NCBI RefSeq assembly: GCF_004681975.1
Contig: NZ_SMLK01000003.1
Location: forward strand, 248,001 to 312,000
Reading direction: 5' to 3'
Origin: Ramlibacter humi
GTDB lineage: Bacteria > Pseudomonadota > Gammaproteobacteria > Burkholderiales > Burkholderiaceae_C
Length of the DNA stretch: 64,000 bases
Part shown: one piece after another, positions 1 to 9,287 of the stretch
Position numbering within the stretch: the stretch's first letter is position 1
How the letters are laid out: each line of letters starts with the position of its first letter
The notes under the pieces: generated by a model
Databases searched by the model: none
Told to the model about the DNA's origin: nothing
Seen by the model: the letters and a program-made list of their open reading frames with translations, nothing else
Program-made: the position numbers and the translations under genes

Positions 1-85
1 TTGCTCATCGGTGGAATCTCCTTCGCGTTGCCGCACTTTAGCCGCGGGCGTAAAGTCCTGCCCTGCCTTCGAGGAACCGAAAGAG

Positions 86-1558
86 ATGAACGCTCCCCTT
101 CACCGCGAGATGCCCGCCACCGTGCTTGACGCCGCCCAGGCGCTGGACCATTCCACCCGCCAGTGGGACGGCGACATCGTGCGGCAGATCACCGACTACA
201 TCGCCATCCCGGCCAAGTCGCCGGGCTTCGACAAGGACTGGGCCGCGCACGGCCACCTGGAAACCGTGCTGCGCAACGCCGCCGCGTGGGTCGAGGCGCA
301 GAAGGTCGAAGGCCTGAAGCTGGAGATCGTGCGCCTGCCGGGCCGCACGCCGGTGCTGTTCTTCGACATCCCCGCCACCAAGGCGGGCGCCACGCAGACC
401 GTGCTGATGTACGGCCACCTGGACAAGCAGCCCGAGTTCACCGGCTGGCGCAACGGCCTGGGCCCGTGGACGCCCAAGTACGAGGACGGCAAGCTCTACG
501 GCCGCGGTGGCGCGGACGACGGCTACGCCGTGTACGCCAGCATCGCCGCCGTACAGGCGCTGAAGGCGCAGAAGGCGGCGCACCCGCGCATCGTCGGGCT
601 GATCGAAACCTGCGAGGAATCGGGCTCGTACGACCTGCTGCCCTACGTGGAAGCGCTGCGCCCGCGGATGGGCGATGTCGGCCTGGTGATCTGCCTGGAC
701 TCGGGTGCCGGCAACTACGACCAGCTGTGGCTGACCACGTCGCTGCGCGGCATGGCTTCGGGCACGCTGAAGGTCCAGATTCTCACCGAAGGCGTGCACT
801 CGGGCGATGCATCCGGCCTGGTGCCTTCCAGCTTCCGCGTCATGCGGCAGGTGCTGGACCGTCTGGAAGACAGCAAGTCCGGCCGCCTGTTGCCCGGCAG
901 CTTCCACTGCGAAGTGCCGGCCGTGCGGCTGGACCAGGCCAAGGCCACCGCCGCCATCCTGGGTGAAGAGGTCTACAAGCGCTTCCCGTGGGCGCACGCC
1001 GATTGCGGCGGCGCCGTGCAGACGGCGCTGCCCACCACCACCGATCCGGTGCAGGCACTGATCAACCGCACCTGGACGCCGACGCTGTCGGTCACCGGCG
1101 CCGAGGGGTTTCCGGCGCTGCAGGACGCGGGCAACGTGCTGCGGCCCTACACCGCCTTCAAGCTGTCGCTGCGCCTGCCGCCCCTGATCGATGCTGCCGC
1201 CGCGGTGCAGGAACTCAAGACGCTGCTGGAAGACAACGCGCCCTACCAGGCGGTGGTCACGTTCGAGGCCGGCAGCGCCGCCAGCGGCTGGAACGCGCCG
1301 GACACGGCGCCGTGGTTCGAGCAGTCGCTGAACGCCGCGTCGATGGCCCATTTCGGTGCGCCCTGCGGCTACATCGGCCAGGGGGGCACCATCCCGCTGA
1401 TGAACCTGCTCAGTCAGGGCTTCCCGACGTCGCAGATGATGGTCTGCGGCGTGCTGGGGCCGCGCAGCAACGCGCACGGCCCGAACGAGTTCCTGCACGT
1501 GCCCTACGCCAAGCGGCTTACCGCTTCGGTGGCCGAGGTCATCGCGCGCATGCCCTGA
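86..1558 (+). CDS. M20 family metallopeptidase
   Basis: A 490-residue zinc peptidase of the M20 (ArgE/DapE/CPG2, carnosinase-like) family, predicted cytoplasmic because no signal peptide is visible. The family metal ligands are present in order: H in MYGHLDKQPEF, D in GRGGADDGYA, the general-base pair EE in ETCEESGSYD, D in CLDSGAGNYD and a late H in NAHGPNEFLH. Length fits the dipeptidase-like subgroup with an inserted lid domain. The ATG at 86 is preceded by GAAAGAG at 79-85 and starts where homology begins; the frame stays open upstream to position 11 but that extension looks unrelated. The substrate (dipeptides or acylated amino acids) cannot be told from sequence. Confidence 0.9.
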   Translation: MNAPLHREMPATVLDAAQALDHSTRQWDGDIVRQITDYIAIPAKSPGFDKDWAAHGHLETVLRNAAAWVEAQKVEGLKLEIVRLPGRTPVLFFDIPATKAGATQTVLMYGHLDKQPEFTGWRNGLGPWTPKYEDGKLYGRGGADDGYAVYASIAAVQALKAQKAAHPRIVGLIETCEESGSYDLLPYVEALRPRMGDVGLVICLDSGAGNYDQLWLTTSLRGMASGTLKVQILTEGVHSGDASGLVPSSFRVMRQVLDRLEDSKSGRLLPGSFHCEVPAVRLDQAKATAAILGEEVYKRFPWAHADCGGAVQTALPTTTDPVQALINRTWTPTLSVTGAEGFPALQDAGNVLRPYTAFKLSLRLPPLIDAAAAVQELKTLLEDNAPYQAVVTFEAGSAASGWNAPDTAPWFEQSLNAASMAHFGAPCGYIGQGGTIPLMNLLSQGFPTSQMMVCGVLGPRSNAHGPNEFLHVPYAKRLTASVAEVIARMP

Positions 1559-1623
1559 AGGGCGCCGGCCATCGCTTGGTGCCGATTGGCGCTGGCCCAG
1601 CCGTCGGCGATGATCGGGGCTCC

Positions 1624-2472
1624 ATGGCCGCGGAATCCACCTCCACGCTGTCCACCTTCACCGCCAGCGACGGCGACAACCTTGCCGTGCAGGACTGGCC
1701 GTTGCCCGAAGGGGCGGCGCTGCGCGGCTTCGTGCTCATCGTCCATGGGCTGGGTGAGCACGCGGGCCGCTACGAACATGTCGCCCGCCGGCTGAACGGC
1801 TGGGGCTTCGCGGTACGTGGGTACGACCAGTTCGGCCACGGCGAATCGGGCGGCGCGCGCGGCGCCCTGCCCACGGCCAACCGGTTGCTGGACGATCTGT
1901 CGGAGATGGTGGAAAGCACCCGCAGCCGCACGCCCGACGGCAAGCCGCTGATCCTGCTCGGGCACAGCATGGGCGGGCTGGTCGCCGCGCGTTACGCGGC
2001 CGAGCACCCGAAGCAGGTGGATGCCCTGGTGCTGTCCTCGCCCGCGCTGGCCACGCACATGTCGCCGTTCCAGAAGTTCCTCTCGCGCCTCATCCCCCAG
2101 CTGGCACCCAACTTGCGGCTGGGCAATGGACTGAACACGCGCTATCTGTCGCACGACCCGCATGTCGAACGCGCCTACAAGGCTGACGTGCTGGTGCACG
2201 ACCGCATCAGCGCGCGGCTGGTGCAGTTCATCGCGGAAGGTGGACCGAAGGTGATCGCGCAGGCGTCGCAGTGGAAAGTGCCCACGCTGCTGATGTATGC
2301 CGGCCAGGACCGGCTGGTGAACCCCCAGGGCAGCCGTGAGTTCGAGCAAGCCGCGCCGAACGGTGTGGTGACGGCGTGCGCCTTTCCCGATCTCTACCAC
2401 GAGATCTTCAACGAGCGCGAGGCGGAGCCGGTCTACGAGTGCCTGCGCGCCTGGCTCGAAGAACGCTTCTAG
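1624..2472 (+). CDS. alpha/beta hydrolase, lysophospholipase/monoacylglycerol lipase type
   Basis: A 282-residue serine hydrolase of the Hydrolase_4 (monoglyceride lipase/PldB-like) family. Visible are the oxyanion HG motif in LIVHGLGEHAGRY, the nucleophile elbow GHSMGG, the acid D in MYAGQDRLV and the catalytic H in LYHEIFNE. It probably cleaves the ester bond of lysophospholipids or monoacylglycerols; the physiological substrate is inferred from the family only. No signal peptide is seen. The ATG at 1624 was chosen because the conserved fold starts just after it. The gene follows the M20 peptidase after 65 bp and its stop overlaps by 4 bp the stop of the convergent MFS gene. Confidence 0.9.
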   Translation: MAAESTSTLSTFTASDGDNLAVQDWPLPEGAALRGFVLIVHGLGEHAGRYEHVARRLNGWGFAVRGYDQFGHGESGGARGALPTANRLLDDLSEMVESTRSRTPDGKPLILLGHSMGGLVAARYAAEHPKQVDALVLSSPALATHMSPFQKFLSRLIPQLAPNLRLGNGLNTRYLSHDPHVERAYKADVLVHDRISARLVQFIAEGGPKVIAQASQWKVPTLLMYAGQDRLVNPQGSREFEQAAPNGVVTACAFPDLYHEIFNEREAEPVYECLRAWLEERF

Positions 2473-3632
2473 GCCGGCGCGCGCCGGCGCAGTCCCAGCC
2501 AGGCCAACGCGAAGGCCACCAAGGCGACCGGCACCAGCGACCCCCAGTTCAGCAGCGACCAGCCCTGCGTCGTCACCAGCACGCCGGAAGCCAGCGAGGT
2601 GCAGGCCAGTGTGGCCATCACGAAGAAATTGAGCGCCGCCTGCGCCATGTCCTTTTCTTCCGGCCGGTAGGTGGACAGCGACAGCGTGGTGCTGCCGGTG
2701 AACAGGAAGTTCCAGCCTACGCCCAGCAGCAGCAGCGCGGAGACGAACTGTTCCAGCTGCACGCCCGACAGGGCGATCGCGATGCAGACCGCATTCAGCA
2801 CGACGCCGGCGCCCATCACGGCCAGCGCGCCGAAGCGCTTGATCAGCGAGCCGGTGAAGAAGCCCGGTGCGAACATGCCGATGACGTGCCACTGCAGCAC
2901 CACGGCCGCGTCGCTGAACGGCAGGCCGCATTGCTGCATCGCGATGGGCGTGGCGGCCATCAGCAGGTTCATCACGCCGTAGCAGAGCGCGCCCGCGGCG
3001 GCGGCGACGATGAACACGGGCTGGCGCATCAACTCGCGCAACGGCCGGCCGGGCGGCAGGCTGGCCTTGGCGGGCGGCGGCGGGAAGCGCAGGAAAGCCA
3101 TGAGCGCGATCGAGAGCAGCGCCACCACCGCGAGCGAGAGATAGGCGCCGGCGAACGGCACCGCGAAAAGGTCGCGCGTGCGCGCGGCGAGGTTCGGGCC
3201 AGCCACCGCGCCGATCAGGCCGCCGGCCATCACCAGCGACACCGCTTTCTCCCGCCGCGGCGCGTCCACCAGTTCCGCCGCCGCGAAACGGTACAGACCC
3301 GCGTTGGCGTTGTAGTAGCCGGCGACGACCGTCGCCAGGCACAGCAGCCAGAACTGGCGCGTGAAGGCCGCATACGCACACAGCAGCGCCGACAGCAATG
3401 CGACCAGCAAGCCGGCCTGGAACGAGCGCTGCCGGCCCCAATGCGCTTGCGTGCGCGCCACCATGCCGGTGGACAGCGCACCACCCACCACGTAGCCCAT
3501 GACGGGCAGCGTCGCCATCCACCCGACCGGCGCCAGCGACAAGCCGACCAGCCCGTTGATGGCGATGAAGACGACGTTGTTGGTGAGGTACAGGCCCTGG
3601 CAGATCGCCAGCAGCCCCAGCGACCGGTTCAT
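2469..3632 (-). CDS. MFS transporter
   Basis: A 387-residue major facilitator superfamily protein with about 12 hydrophobic segments evenly distributed over its length and a short N-terminus that enters the first helix at once (MNRSLGLLAICQGLYL). The cytoplasmic loop after helix 2 has the charged R-x-x-x-x-x-G-R-x-R pattern typical of MFS motif A (ARTQAHWGRQR). The substrate is not recognisable; the overall look is that of drug-efflux or YbfB-like carriers. It is the last gene of an apparent operon amgK-rsmE-MFS on the minus strand (10-bp gap after rsmE) and converges on the lysophospholipase gene with a 4-bp overlap. Confidence 0.85.
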   Translation of the reverse strand: MNRSLGLLAICQGLYLTNNVVFIAINGLVGLSLAPVGWMATLPVMGYVVGGALSTGMVARTQAHWGRQRSFQAGLLVALLSALLCAYAAFTRQFWLLCLATVVAGYYNANAGLYRFAAAELVDAPRREKAVSLVMAGGLIGAVAGPNLAARTRDLFAVPFAGAYLSLAVVALLSIALMAFLRFPPPPAKASLPPGRPLRELMRQPVFIVAAAAGALCYGVMNLLMAATPIAMQQCGLPFSDAAVVLQWHVIGMFAPGFFTGSLIKRFGALAVMGAGVVLNAVCIAIALSGVQLEQFVSALLLLGVGWNFLFTGSTTLSLSTYRPEEKDMAQAALNFFVMATLACTSLASGVLVTTQGWSLLNWGSLVPVALVAFALAWLGLRRRAPA

Positions 3633-3642
3633 GCGAATGCTT

Positions 3643-4353
3643 TCACGATGCGGCGAGCACCAGCGCGGAGAGCGCCGCGATGGGCGCGGTTTCCGCGCGC
3701 AGCACGCGCGGGCCCAGGGTCACGGGCTCGAATCCGAGCGATCGCGCGCGCTGCGTTTCCGCCGGCGACAACCCGCCCTCGGGGCCGGAGAGCAGCACGA
3801 TGGGCGCGGCCGGAGCGGGCAGAAGCGGCCGCGCGTCGGCGTCGAAAGAGAGAAAGCGCAGTGCCGCGCCCGCCAGCGGCTGCCACTGCGCGAATTCAGC
3901 CAACGCATGGACCACCGGCACGCGGTTGCCGCCGCACTGCTCGCAGGCCGCCGCCGCGATGGACTGCCAGTGCGCCTGGCGGCGCTGGGCGCGTTCGCCC
4001 GAGAGGCGCAGCACGCTGCGCTCCGTGGCCAGCGGCTGGATGCTGGCCACGCCCAGCTCGGCGGCCTTTTCCACGAGCCAGTCCATGCGGTCGTTGGCCG
4101 GCACGCCCAGCGCCAGGTGCACCTCACGCGCAGGCTGACGGTCGATCGCGCGATACGCGCCGACACGCACGGCCACGTCGGCCCGGCCCATCTTCGCGAC
4201 CTGCGCCTGCCATTCGCCGCCGGTGCCATCGAACAGCGTGACCTCGTCGCCTGGCTGCAACCGCAGCACCTGGACGTGGCGCGCGGCGGCCGGCGGCAAA
4301 TCGAAGACGGCGCCTTCCTGGAGCGGCGGCGGACAGTGCAGGCGCGGCGGCAT
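3643..4353 (-). CDS. rsmE: 16S rRNA m3U1498 methyltransferase RsmE
   Basis: RsmE methylates N3 of U1498 in 16S rRNA in the assembled 30S subunit using SAM. At 236 residues it has the normal length: an N-terminal PUA-like part (MPPRLHCPPPL to about residue 75) followed by a SPOUT fold. SPOUT knot signatures are clear: the family motif KAAELGV, then LLSGPEGGLSPAE and the C-terminal LGPRVLRAETAPIAALS loop that binds SAM. It lies 6 bp downstream of amgK and 10 bp upstream of the MFS gene on the same strand, so all three are probably co-transcribed although functionally unrelated. Confidence 0.96.
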   Translation of the reverse strand: MPPRLHCPPPLQEGAVFDLPPAAARHVQVLRLQPGDEVTLFDGTGGEWQAQVAKMGRADVAVRVGAYRAIDRQPAREVHLALGVPANDRMDWLVEKAAELGVASIQPLATERSVLRLSGERAQRRQAHWQSIAAAACEQCGGNRVPVVHALAEFAQWQPLAGAALRFLSFDADARPLLPAPAAPIVLLSGPEGGLSPAETQRARSLGFEPVTLGPRVLRAETAPIAALSALVLAAS

Positions 4354-4359
4354 GCGGGC

Positions 4360-5457
4360 CTAGACGCGGCCGAACGCGTAGCCGGTGGCGGCCTGCGTGC
4401 CTTCGATTTCGTCCACCATGCGCAGCAGCGGCGCCAGCTCGCGGTAGCGGCCGGCTGTGGCGCGGATGTAGCCGATGAACCGCGGCGCGTCGGCCAGGTA
4501 CTTCGGCTTGCCGTCGCGCAGTGTGAGGCGCGCAAAGATGCCGGCGACCTTCAGGTGGCGCTGCAGGCCCATCCATTCCACTGAGCGATAGAACTCGCCG
4601 AAGTCCTGGTCCACCGGCAGCCCGGCTTTCTGCGCCTTCTGCCAATAGCGCACCGTGACATCGAGCACGAACTCCTCGTCCCAACTGAGGAAGGCGTCGC
4701 GCATCAGGCTGGCGATGTCGTAGGTGATGGGGCCGTGCACCGCATCCTGGAAGTCCAGCACGCCCAGCCGTGGTTCCGCCGCGTCGCGCGGGATCATGAG
4801 GTTGCGCGGCATGAAGTCGCGGTGGACGTACACCGCGGGCGAGGCCAGGTTGCGGCGGATGATCAGGTGGAAGGCTTCGTCCAGCGTTTCGCGCAGCTTG
4901 CCCTCGACGGCCACGCCGCGGTGCCTGGCCAGGTACCAGTCGGGGAACAGCGACAGCTCGCGCGCGAGCAGCGCCTCGTCATACGGTGGCAGTACGCCGG
5001 GGCGTGAAACCAGCTGCCACGCGATCAGCGCATCGACCGCGCGCAGGTACAGCGGCAGGTTGGCGGACGGCTGCTGCGGATCGACCACTTCGATCATGGT
5101 CTGCGTGCCCAGGTCGTCCAGCAGCATGAAGCCCTGCGGCTCGTCCCAGGCCAGCACGCGCGGCGCCAGCAGGCCCGCATCGGCCATCAGCTGGGCGATC
5201 GTCACGAAAGGACGGCAATCCTCCTTGTCGGGCGGCGCGTCCATCACGATGAAGCTGCGCCCTGCGCCGTCGACGCGGAGGTAGCGGCGGAAACTGGCGT
5301 CGGCCGAGGCGGCGCGCACGGTGGAGGGATCAAGGCCGTGGGCGGGGGCGACCGCCGCGAGCCAGCGGCCGAAGGCCTGCTCGCGCGTGGGATCGGCCCA
5401 TGCCACGGCGCCGCCCGCGCCGGCGCCCGGCGCCGGTGGAGTATGGGAATCGCTCAT
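4360..5457 (-). CDS. amgK: AmgK-type cell-wall sugar kinase (aminoglycoside phosphotransferase family)
   Basis: A 365-residue APH-fold kinase. AmgK phosphorylates the anomeric position of MurNAc/GlcNAc in the fosfomycin-resistant peptidoglycan recycling shunt that leads to UDP-MurNAc. The catalytic loop YVHRDFMPRNLM (H-D-x(4)-N) and the magnesium motif VLDFQDAVHGP are intact; the N-terminal SFRRYLRV segment is typical of this group. As in Pseudomonas, the gene is divergent from lptD. The next pathway enzyme, MurU, is in this window but about 11 kb away (16291-16986). The first 20 residues are Pro/Gly/Ala rich and may be a start over-call, though no better ATG is seen. Confidence 0.88.
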   Translation of the reverse strand: MSDSHTPPAPGAGAGGAVAWADPTREQAFGRWLAAVAPAHGLDPSTVRAASADASFRRYLRVDGAGRSFIVMDAPPDKEDCRPFVTIAQLMADAGLLAPRVLAWDEPQGFMLLDDLGTQTMIEVVDPQQPSANLPLYLRAVDALIAWQLVSRPGVLPPYDEALLARELSLFPDWYLARHRGVAVEGKLRETLDEAFHLIIRRNLASPAVYVHRDFMPRNLMIPRDAAEPRLGVLDFQDAVHGPITYDIASLMRDAFLSWDEEFVLDVTVRYWQKAQKAGLPVDQDFGEFYRSVEWMGLQRHLKVAGIFARLTLRDGKPKYLADAPRFIGYIRATAGRYRELAPLLRMVDEIEGTQAATGYAFGRV

Positions 5458-5532
5458 GGATAATCCATTCTACAAACGCCCTGCGCCGGCCCCGCGGTTG
5501 CTGCGCGGTCCCCACGAGACGCCCGACGAGCC

Positions 5533-7902
5533 TTGAAACCCAACCGCGCACCGCGCCCCCGCTTCGCCTTGACGCCGCTGGCGCTCGCCGCCTTCGGCCT
5601 GCTGCATGAGACGGCGGCCTGGGCGCAGGAAGCTTCGTCCGGCGTGGGGCTCAAGCCCTCGCCGATGCTGCGCGAGAACATCCCGGCGACCGCGCGCCCC
5701 CAGCTGCCCACGTTCATCTACGGCGACCGCGTGAGCGGCCGCCCCGACCTGGACACCACCGTCGAGGGCAACGCCGAGCTGCGCAAGGGCGACACGGTGA
5801 TTCGCGCCGACCGGCTGGAGTACTACCAGCCGGACGATCTGGCCAAGGCGCGGGGCAACGTGCGCATCAACCGCGCTGGCAACGTGTTCGAGGGCCCGCT
5901 GCTGGAGCTGAAGGTCGATTCCTTCGAAGGCTTCTTCAACGAGCCGCGCTACCGGTTCCTGCGCAACGATGCCTACGGCACGGCCTCCCGCGTGGACTTC
6001 ATCGACACCGACCGTTTGGTGATCCGCGACGCCACCTACACCACGTGCCAACGCGAGGACTACCCCGGCTGGATGCCGGCCTGGATCCTGCGCGCCGGCG
6101 GCATCCGCATCGACCAGGAAGAGGAGACCGGCGTCGCCACCAACGCGGTGCTGAGCTTTTTCAACGTGCCCATCCTGCCGCTGCCGGAGCTGAGTTTTCC
6201 GCTGTCGGACAAGCGCAAGTCGGGTTTCCTGCCGCCCCTGATCGGCGTGGACAACATCAACGGCGTGGAGTACCGGCAGCCGTACTACTGGAACATCGCG
6301 CCCAACCGCGACGCGACGTTCTACCCCACGCTGATGTCCAAGCGCGGCGTGGACTTCGGCGGCGAGTTCCGCTACCTCGAGCCTCGGTATCAGGGTGAGG
6401 TGCACGCCGACCTGATGCCTTCGGACAAGCTGCGCGACCGCACCCGCTGGGGCTTCAATGCGAAGCACGATGGCGTCGTCTCCTCCAGCGCCGCATACGG
6501 CACGACCTCGCTCAGCCTGAACCTGAACCGGGTGAGCGACGACAACTACTGGCGCGACTTCTCGCGTGCCAGCGCCTCCCTCACGCAGCGCCTGCTCGCC
6601 AACGACGCCATCCTGAGTTGGACCAGCAACGATGGCTATTGGTATGGAACCGCGCGCACCCTGAAGTGGCAGGTGCTGCAGGACGCCACCGCGCCGATCA
6701 CGCCTCCGTACGACCAGGTGCCGCAGCTGCTGGGACGCTATGCGCGACCGGACCTGCCGCTGGGCCTGGATGGCTCGATCGAGGTGAGCACGACCCGCTT
6801 CCAGTCGGACCGCATCCTGACTGGCCAGCCGAACGCGGACCGGACCTACACGCTGGCCCGGCTGGAGCGTCCGTGGAAGGCGCCGGGATGGTTCGTCACG
6901 CCGCGGGTGCAGCTGCACAGCACGCAGTACAGCTTCGACGCGCCGCTGGCCAACGGCGCCACCACGGCCACCCGCACGTTGCCGATCTTCAGCCTGGACA
7001 GCGGCCTGGTGTTCGAGCGCCAGGCCAGCTACTTCGGCCGCGCGTTCGTGCAGACGCTGGAGCCGCGCGCCTTCTACGTCTACACGCCGTTCCGCGACCA
7101 GTCGCTGCTGCCCAACTACGATTCGGGCCTCAACGACTTCAACTTCGCCACTGTCTACACCGAGAACGCGTTCGGCGGGAACGACCGCATCTCGGACAAC
7201 AACCTGCTGACCGTTGGCGCGACCACACGCCTGATCGACCCCGGCACGGGCGCCGAGGCCGCCAAGTTCAGCGTCGCTCAGCGCCTTCGCTTCAAGGACC
7301 AGCTGGTCACCCTGCCCGGCGGCACGCCCATCAGCGAGCGCCTCTCGGACATCCTGTTCGGCGCCACGTTGAACTGGACCCCGAAGTGGACCGTGGACGG
7401 CACGGTGCAGTACAACCCGAAGACCGGCCGGTCGGAGCGCACGACGATCGGCGGCCGCTACAACCCGAGCAACTACCGCGTGATCAGCGCTGCCTACCGC
7501 CTGCAGCGCGGCCAGTCGGAGCAGATCGACTTTGGCTGGCAGTGGCCGATCAACGACCTGTGGGGCGATCGCGGCCAGGATCTTGGTCCCGGCCGCGGCC
7601 AGGGTGGTGGCCGCTGGTACGCCGTGGGCCGGCTGAACTACAGCCTGCAGGACAAGCGCATCGTCGACACCGTGGCCGGCATCGAGTACGACGCCTGCTG
7701 CTGGATCGGCCGTGTCGTGCTGGAGCGCCTGCAAAGCAGCACCACCAGCGCCAACAAGCGCATCATGTTCCAGATCGAGTTCGTCGGCTTCAGCCGACTG
7801 GGCTCCAACCCGCTTTCCACGCTGCGCCAGAACGTGCCGCGCTACCAGTTGCTGCGCGACCCCGCCCAGCCTGCCCCGAGCCGCTTCTCGAACTACGAAT
7901 GA
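5533..7902 (+). CDS. lptD: LPS-assembly outer membrane protein LptD
   Basis: LptD is the outer-membrane beta-barrel that, with LptE, inserts lipopolysaccharide into the outer leaflet. The 789-residue product has a signal peptide ending near AAWAQ (residue about 32), an N-terminal jellyroll (OstA-like; GDTVIRADRLEYYQPDD, residues about 85-200) and a long C-terminal barrel. Of the cysteines used for the inter-domain disulfides in E. coli, one N-terminal Cys (C172) and the C-terminal pair C722-C723 are present; the early N-terminal Cys is missing. The start is TTG at 5533, the only candidate giving a full signal peptide. Its stop overlaps the surA start (ATGA). Confidence 0.96.
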   Translation: MKPNRAPRPRFALTPLALAAFGLLHETAAWAQEASSGVGLKPSPMLRENIPATARPQLPTFIYGDRVSGRPDLDTTVEGNAELRKGDTVIRADRLEYYQPDDLAKARGNVRINRAGNVFEGPLLELKVDSFEGFFNEPRYRFLRNDAYGTASRVDFIDTDRLVIRDATYTTCQREDYPGWMPAWILRAGGIRIDQEEETGVATNAVLSFFNVPILPLPELSFPLSDKRKSGFLPPLIGVDNINGVEYRQPYYWNIAPNRDATFYPTLMSKRGVDFGGEFRYLEPRYQGEVHADLMPSDKLRDRTRWGFNAKHDGVVSSSAAYGTTSLSLNLNRVSDDNYWRDFSRASASLTQRLLANDAILSWTSNDGYWYGTARTLKWQVLQDATAPITPPYDQVPQLLGRYARPDLPLGLDGSIEVSTTRFQSDRILTGQPNADRTYTLARLERPWKAPGWFVTPRVQLHSTQYSFDAPLANGATTATRTLPIFSLDSGLVFERQASYFGRAFVQTLEPRAFYVYTPFRDQSLLPNYDSGLNDFNFATVYTENAFGGNDRISDNNLLTVGATTRLIDPGTGAEAAKFSVAQRLRFKDQLVTLPGGTPISERLSDILFGATLNWTPKWTVDGTVQYNPKTGRSERTTIGGRYNPSNYRVISAAYRLQRGQSEQIDFGWQWPINDLWGDRGQDLGPGRGQGGGRWYAVGRLNYSLQDKRIVDTVAGIEYDACCWIGRVVLERLQSSTTSANKRIMFQIEFVGFSRLGSNPLSTLRQNVPRYQLLRDPAQPAPSRFSNYE

Positions 7903-9263
7903 AGACCTCCGTCATGAGCCCACGTGCCCTCGCCCTTCTGCTGGCCGGCCTGGCCGCCGCGGCCGACCCCGCTCTTGCCCAGTTGCGCCCGACGGCGCCG
8001 TTGACCACCGCGCCGGTACCTTCCAGCCGGCCCACTGGTCCGCGCCAGGCCGACTACATCGTCGCAGTGGTCAATTCCGAGCCGATCACGAACAACGAGG
8101 TGCGCACGCGCCTGCTGCGGTTCGAGCAGCAGCTGGCCCAGCAGGGCGCCGCGATGCCGCCGCGCGGCGAACTGGCTCGCGTGGTGCTGGAGAGGCTGAT
8201 CAGCGAAAAGGCGCAGCTGCAGCTGGCGCGGGAAAACGGATTGAAGGCCAGCGACGCGCAGGTGGACCAGGCCGAGCAGAACTTCGCGCGCCAGAACGAC
8301 ATGGACGTGGCGACGCTGCGCCGCCGGCTGGCGGCCACCGGTGTCGATTCGGCGGCGTTCCGCGAGGACCTTCGCAACCAGATCCTGCTGTCGCGCCTGC
8401 GCGAGCGGGAAGTGGACCAGCGCGTGAAGGTCACCGACCTGGACGTCGAGCAGTTCATGCGCGAGCAGGCCTCCCAGAGCGGACCCACCGAGCTGAATCT
8501 CGGCCACATCCTGGTGGCGGTGCCCGAGAACGCTTCCGAAGCGCAGGTGCGCGCGGCGCAGGAGAAGGCGCAGCGCGTGGCCGAGAAGGCTCGTGCCGGC
8601 GAGGACTTCGGCAAGCTCGCCCGCGAGAACTCCGATGCGCCAGGCGCGGCGAACGGCGGCCAGATGGGCATGCGCGGCGAGGACCGCTACCCCGGGCTGT
8701 TCCTGGACGCCGTGCGCTCGCTGCCGGTGGGCGGCGTGAGCCAGGTGGTCCGCTCGGGCGCCGGCTTCCACGTGCTGAAGGTCGTCGAGAAGCGCCAGGG
8801 CGGTCTGGCCACCGCGGTGACGCAGACCCATTCGCGGCACATCCTGCTGCGTCTCAGCGGCAGCCTCACCGAGGCGGCGGCGGTCGCTAGGCTGGCCGAT
8901 TTCAAGAAGCGCATCCAGTCCGGCCAGGCCACGTTCGAACAGCTGGCCCGTGAGTTCTCGCAGGATGCGAGCGCGCAGCGTGGCGGTGACCTGGGCTGGG
9001 TCAATCCCGGCACCTTCGTGCCGGAGTTCGAGGACGTGCTGGACACCCTGGAGCCCGGGCAGATCTCCGATCCGCTCGTCTCGCGCTTCGGCGTGCACCT
9101 GGTACAGCTGCTGGGGCACCGCACCGCCGAGCTCAGCCCGCGCGAACAGAGGGACGTCGCGCGCAACGTGCTGCGCGAGAAGAAGCTGGACGAGGCCTAC
9201 GCTCAGTGGGCGCAGGAAGTGCGCGGCCGTGCGTACGTCGATTTCCGCGAGCCGCCGCAGTAA
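7899..9263 (+). CDS. surA: periplasmic chaperone/peptidyl-prolyl isomerase SurA
   Basis: SurA escorts unfolded outer-membrane proteins, LptD among them, through the periplasm. The 454-residue product has a cleavable signal peptide (ending near DPALAQ), the SurA_N helical domain (residues about 50-190) and two parvulin (PpiC) domains, starting near ELNLGHILV (about 197) and QTHSRHILL (about 308). ATG 7899 overlaps the lptD stop by 4 bp, which suggests translational coupling of chaperone and client; ATG 7914 is a possible alternative start. In E. coli pdxA lies between surA and rsmA; here it is absent and rsmA follows after 24 bp. Confidence 0.96.
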   Translation: MKTSVMSPRALALLLAGLAAAADPALAQLRPTAPLTTAPVPSSRPTGPRQADYIVAVVNSEPITNNEVRTRLLRFEQQLAQQGAAMPPRGELARVVLERLISEKAQLQLARENGLKASDAQVDQAEQNFARQNDMDVATLRRRLAATGVDSAAFREDLRNQILLSRLREREVDQRVKVTDLDVEQFMREQASQSGPTELNLGHILVAVPENASEAQVRAAQEKAQRVAEKARAGEDFGKLARENSDAPGAANGGQMGMRGEDRYPGLFLDAVRSLPVGGVSQVVRSGAGFHVLKVVEKRQGGLATAVTQTHSRHILLRLSGSLTEAAAVARLADFKKRIQSGQATFEQLAREFSQDASAQRGGDLGWVNPGTFVPEFEDVLDTLEPGQISDPLVSRFGVHLVQLLGHRTAELSPREQRDVARNVLREKKLDEAYAQWAQEVRGRAYVDFREPPQ

Positions 9264-9287
9264 GTCCCGCGCACAGGCCGCGCCAGC

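Noticed and set aside
5470-7734. 754-codon minus-strand frame opposite lptD, and similar frames opposite surA, maeB, tkt and the CHASE2 kinase
   Set aside because: All mirror well-supported genes on the other strand and have the composition of G+C-driven antisense frames.
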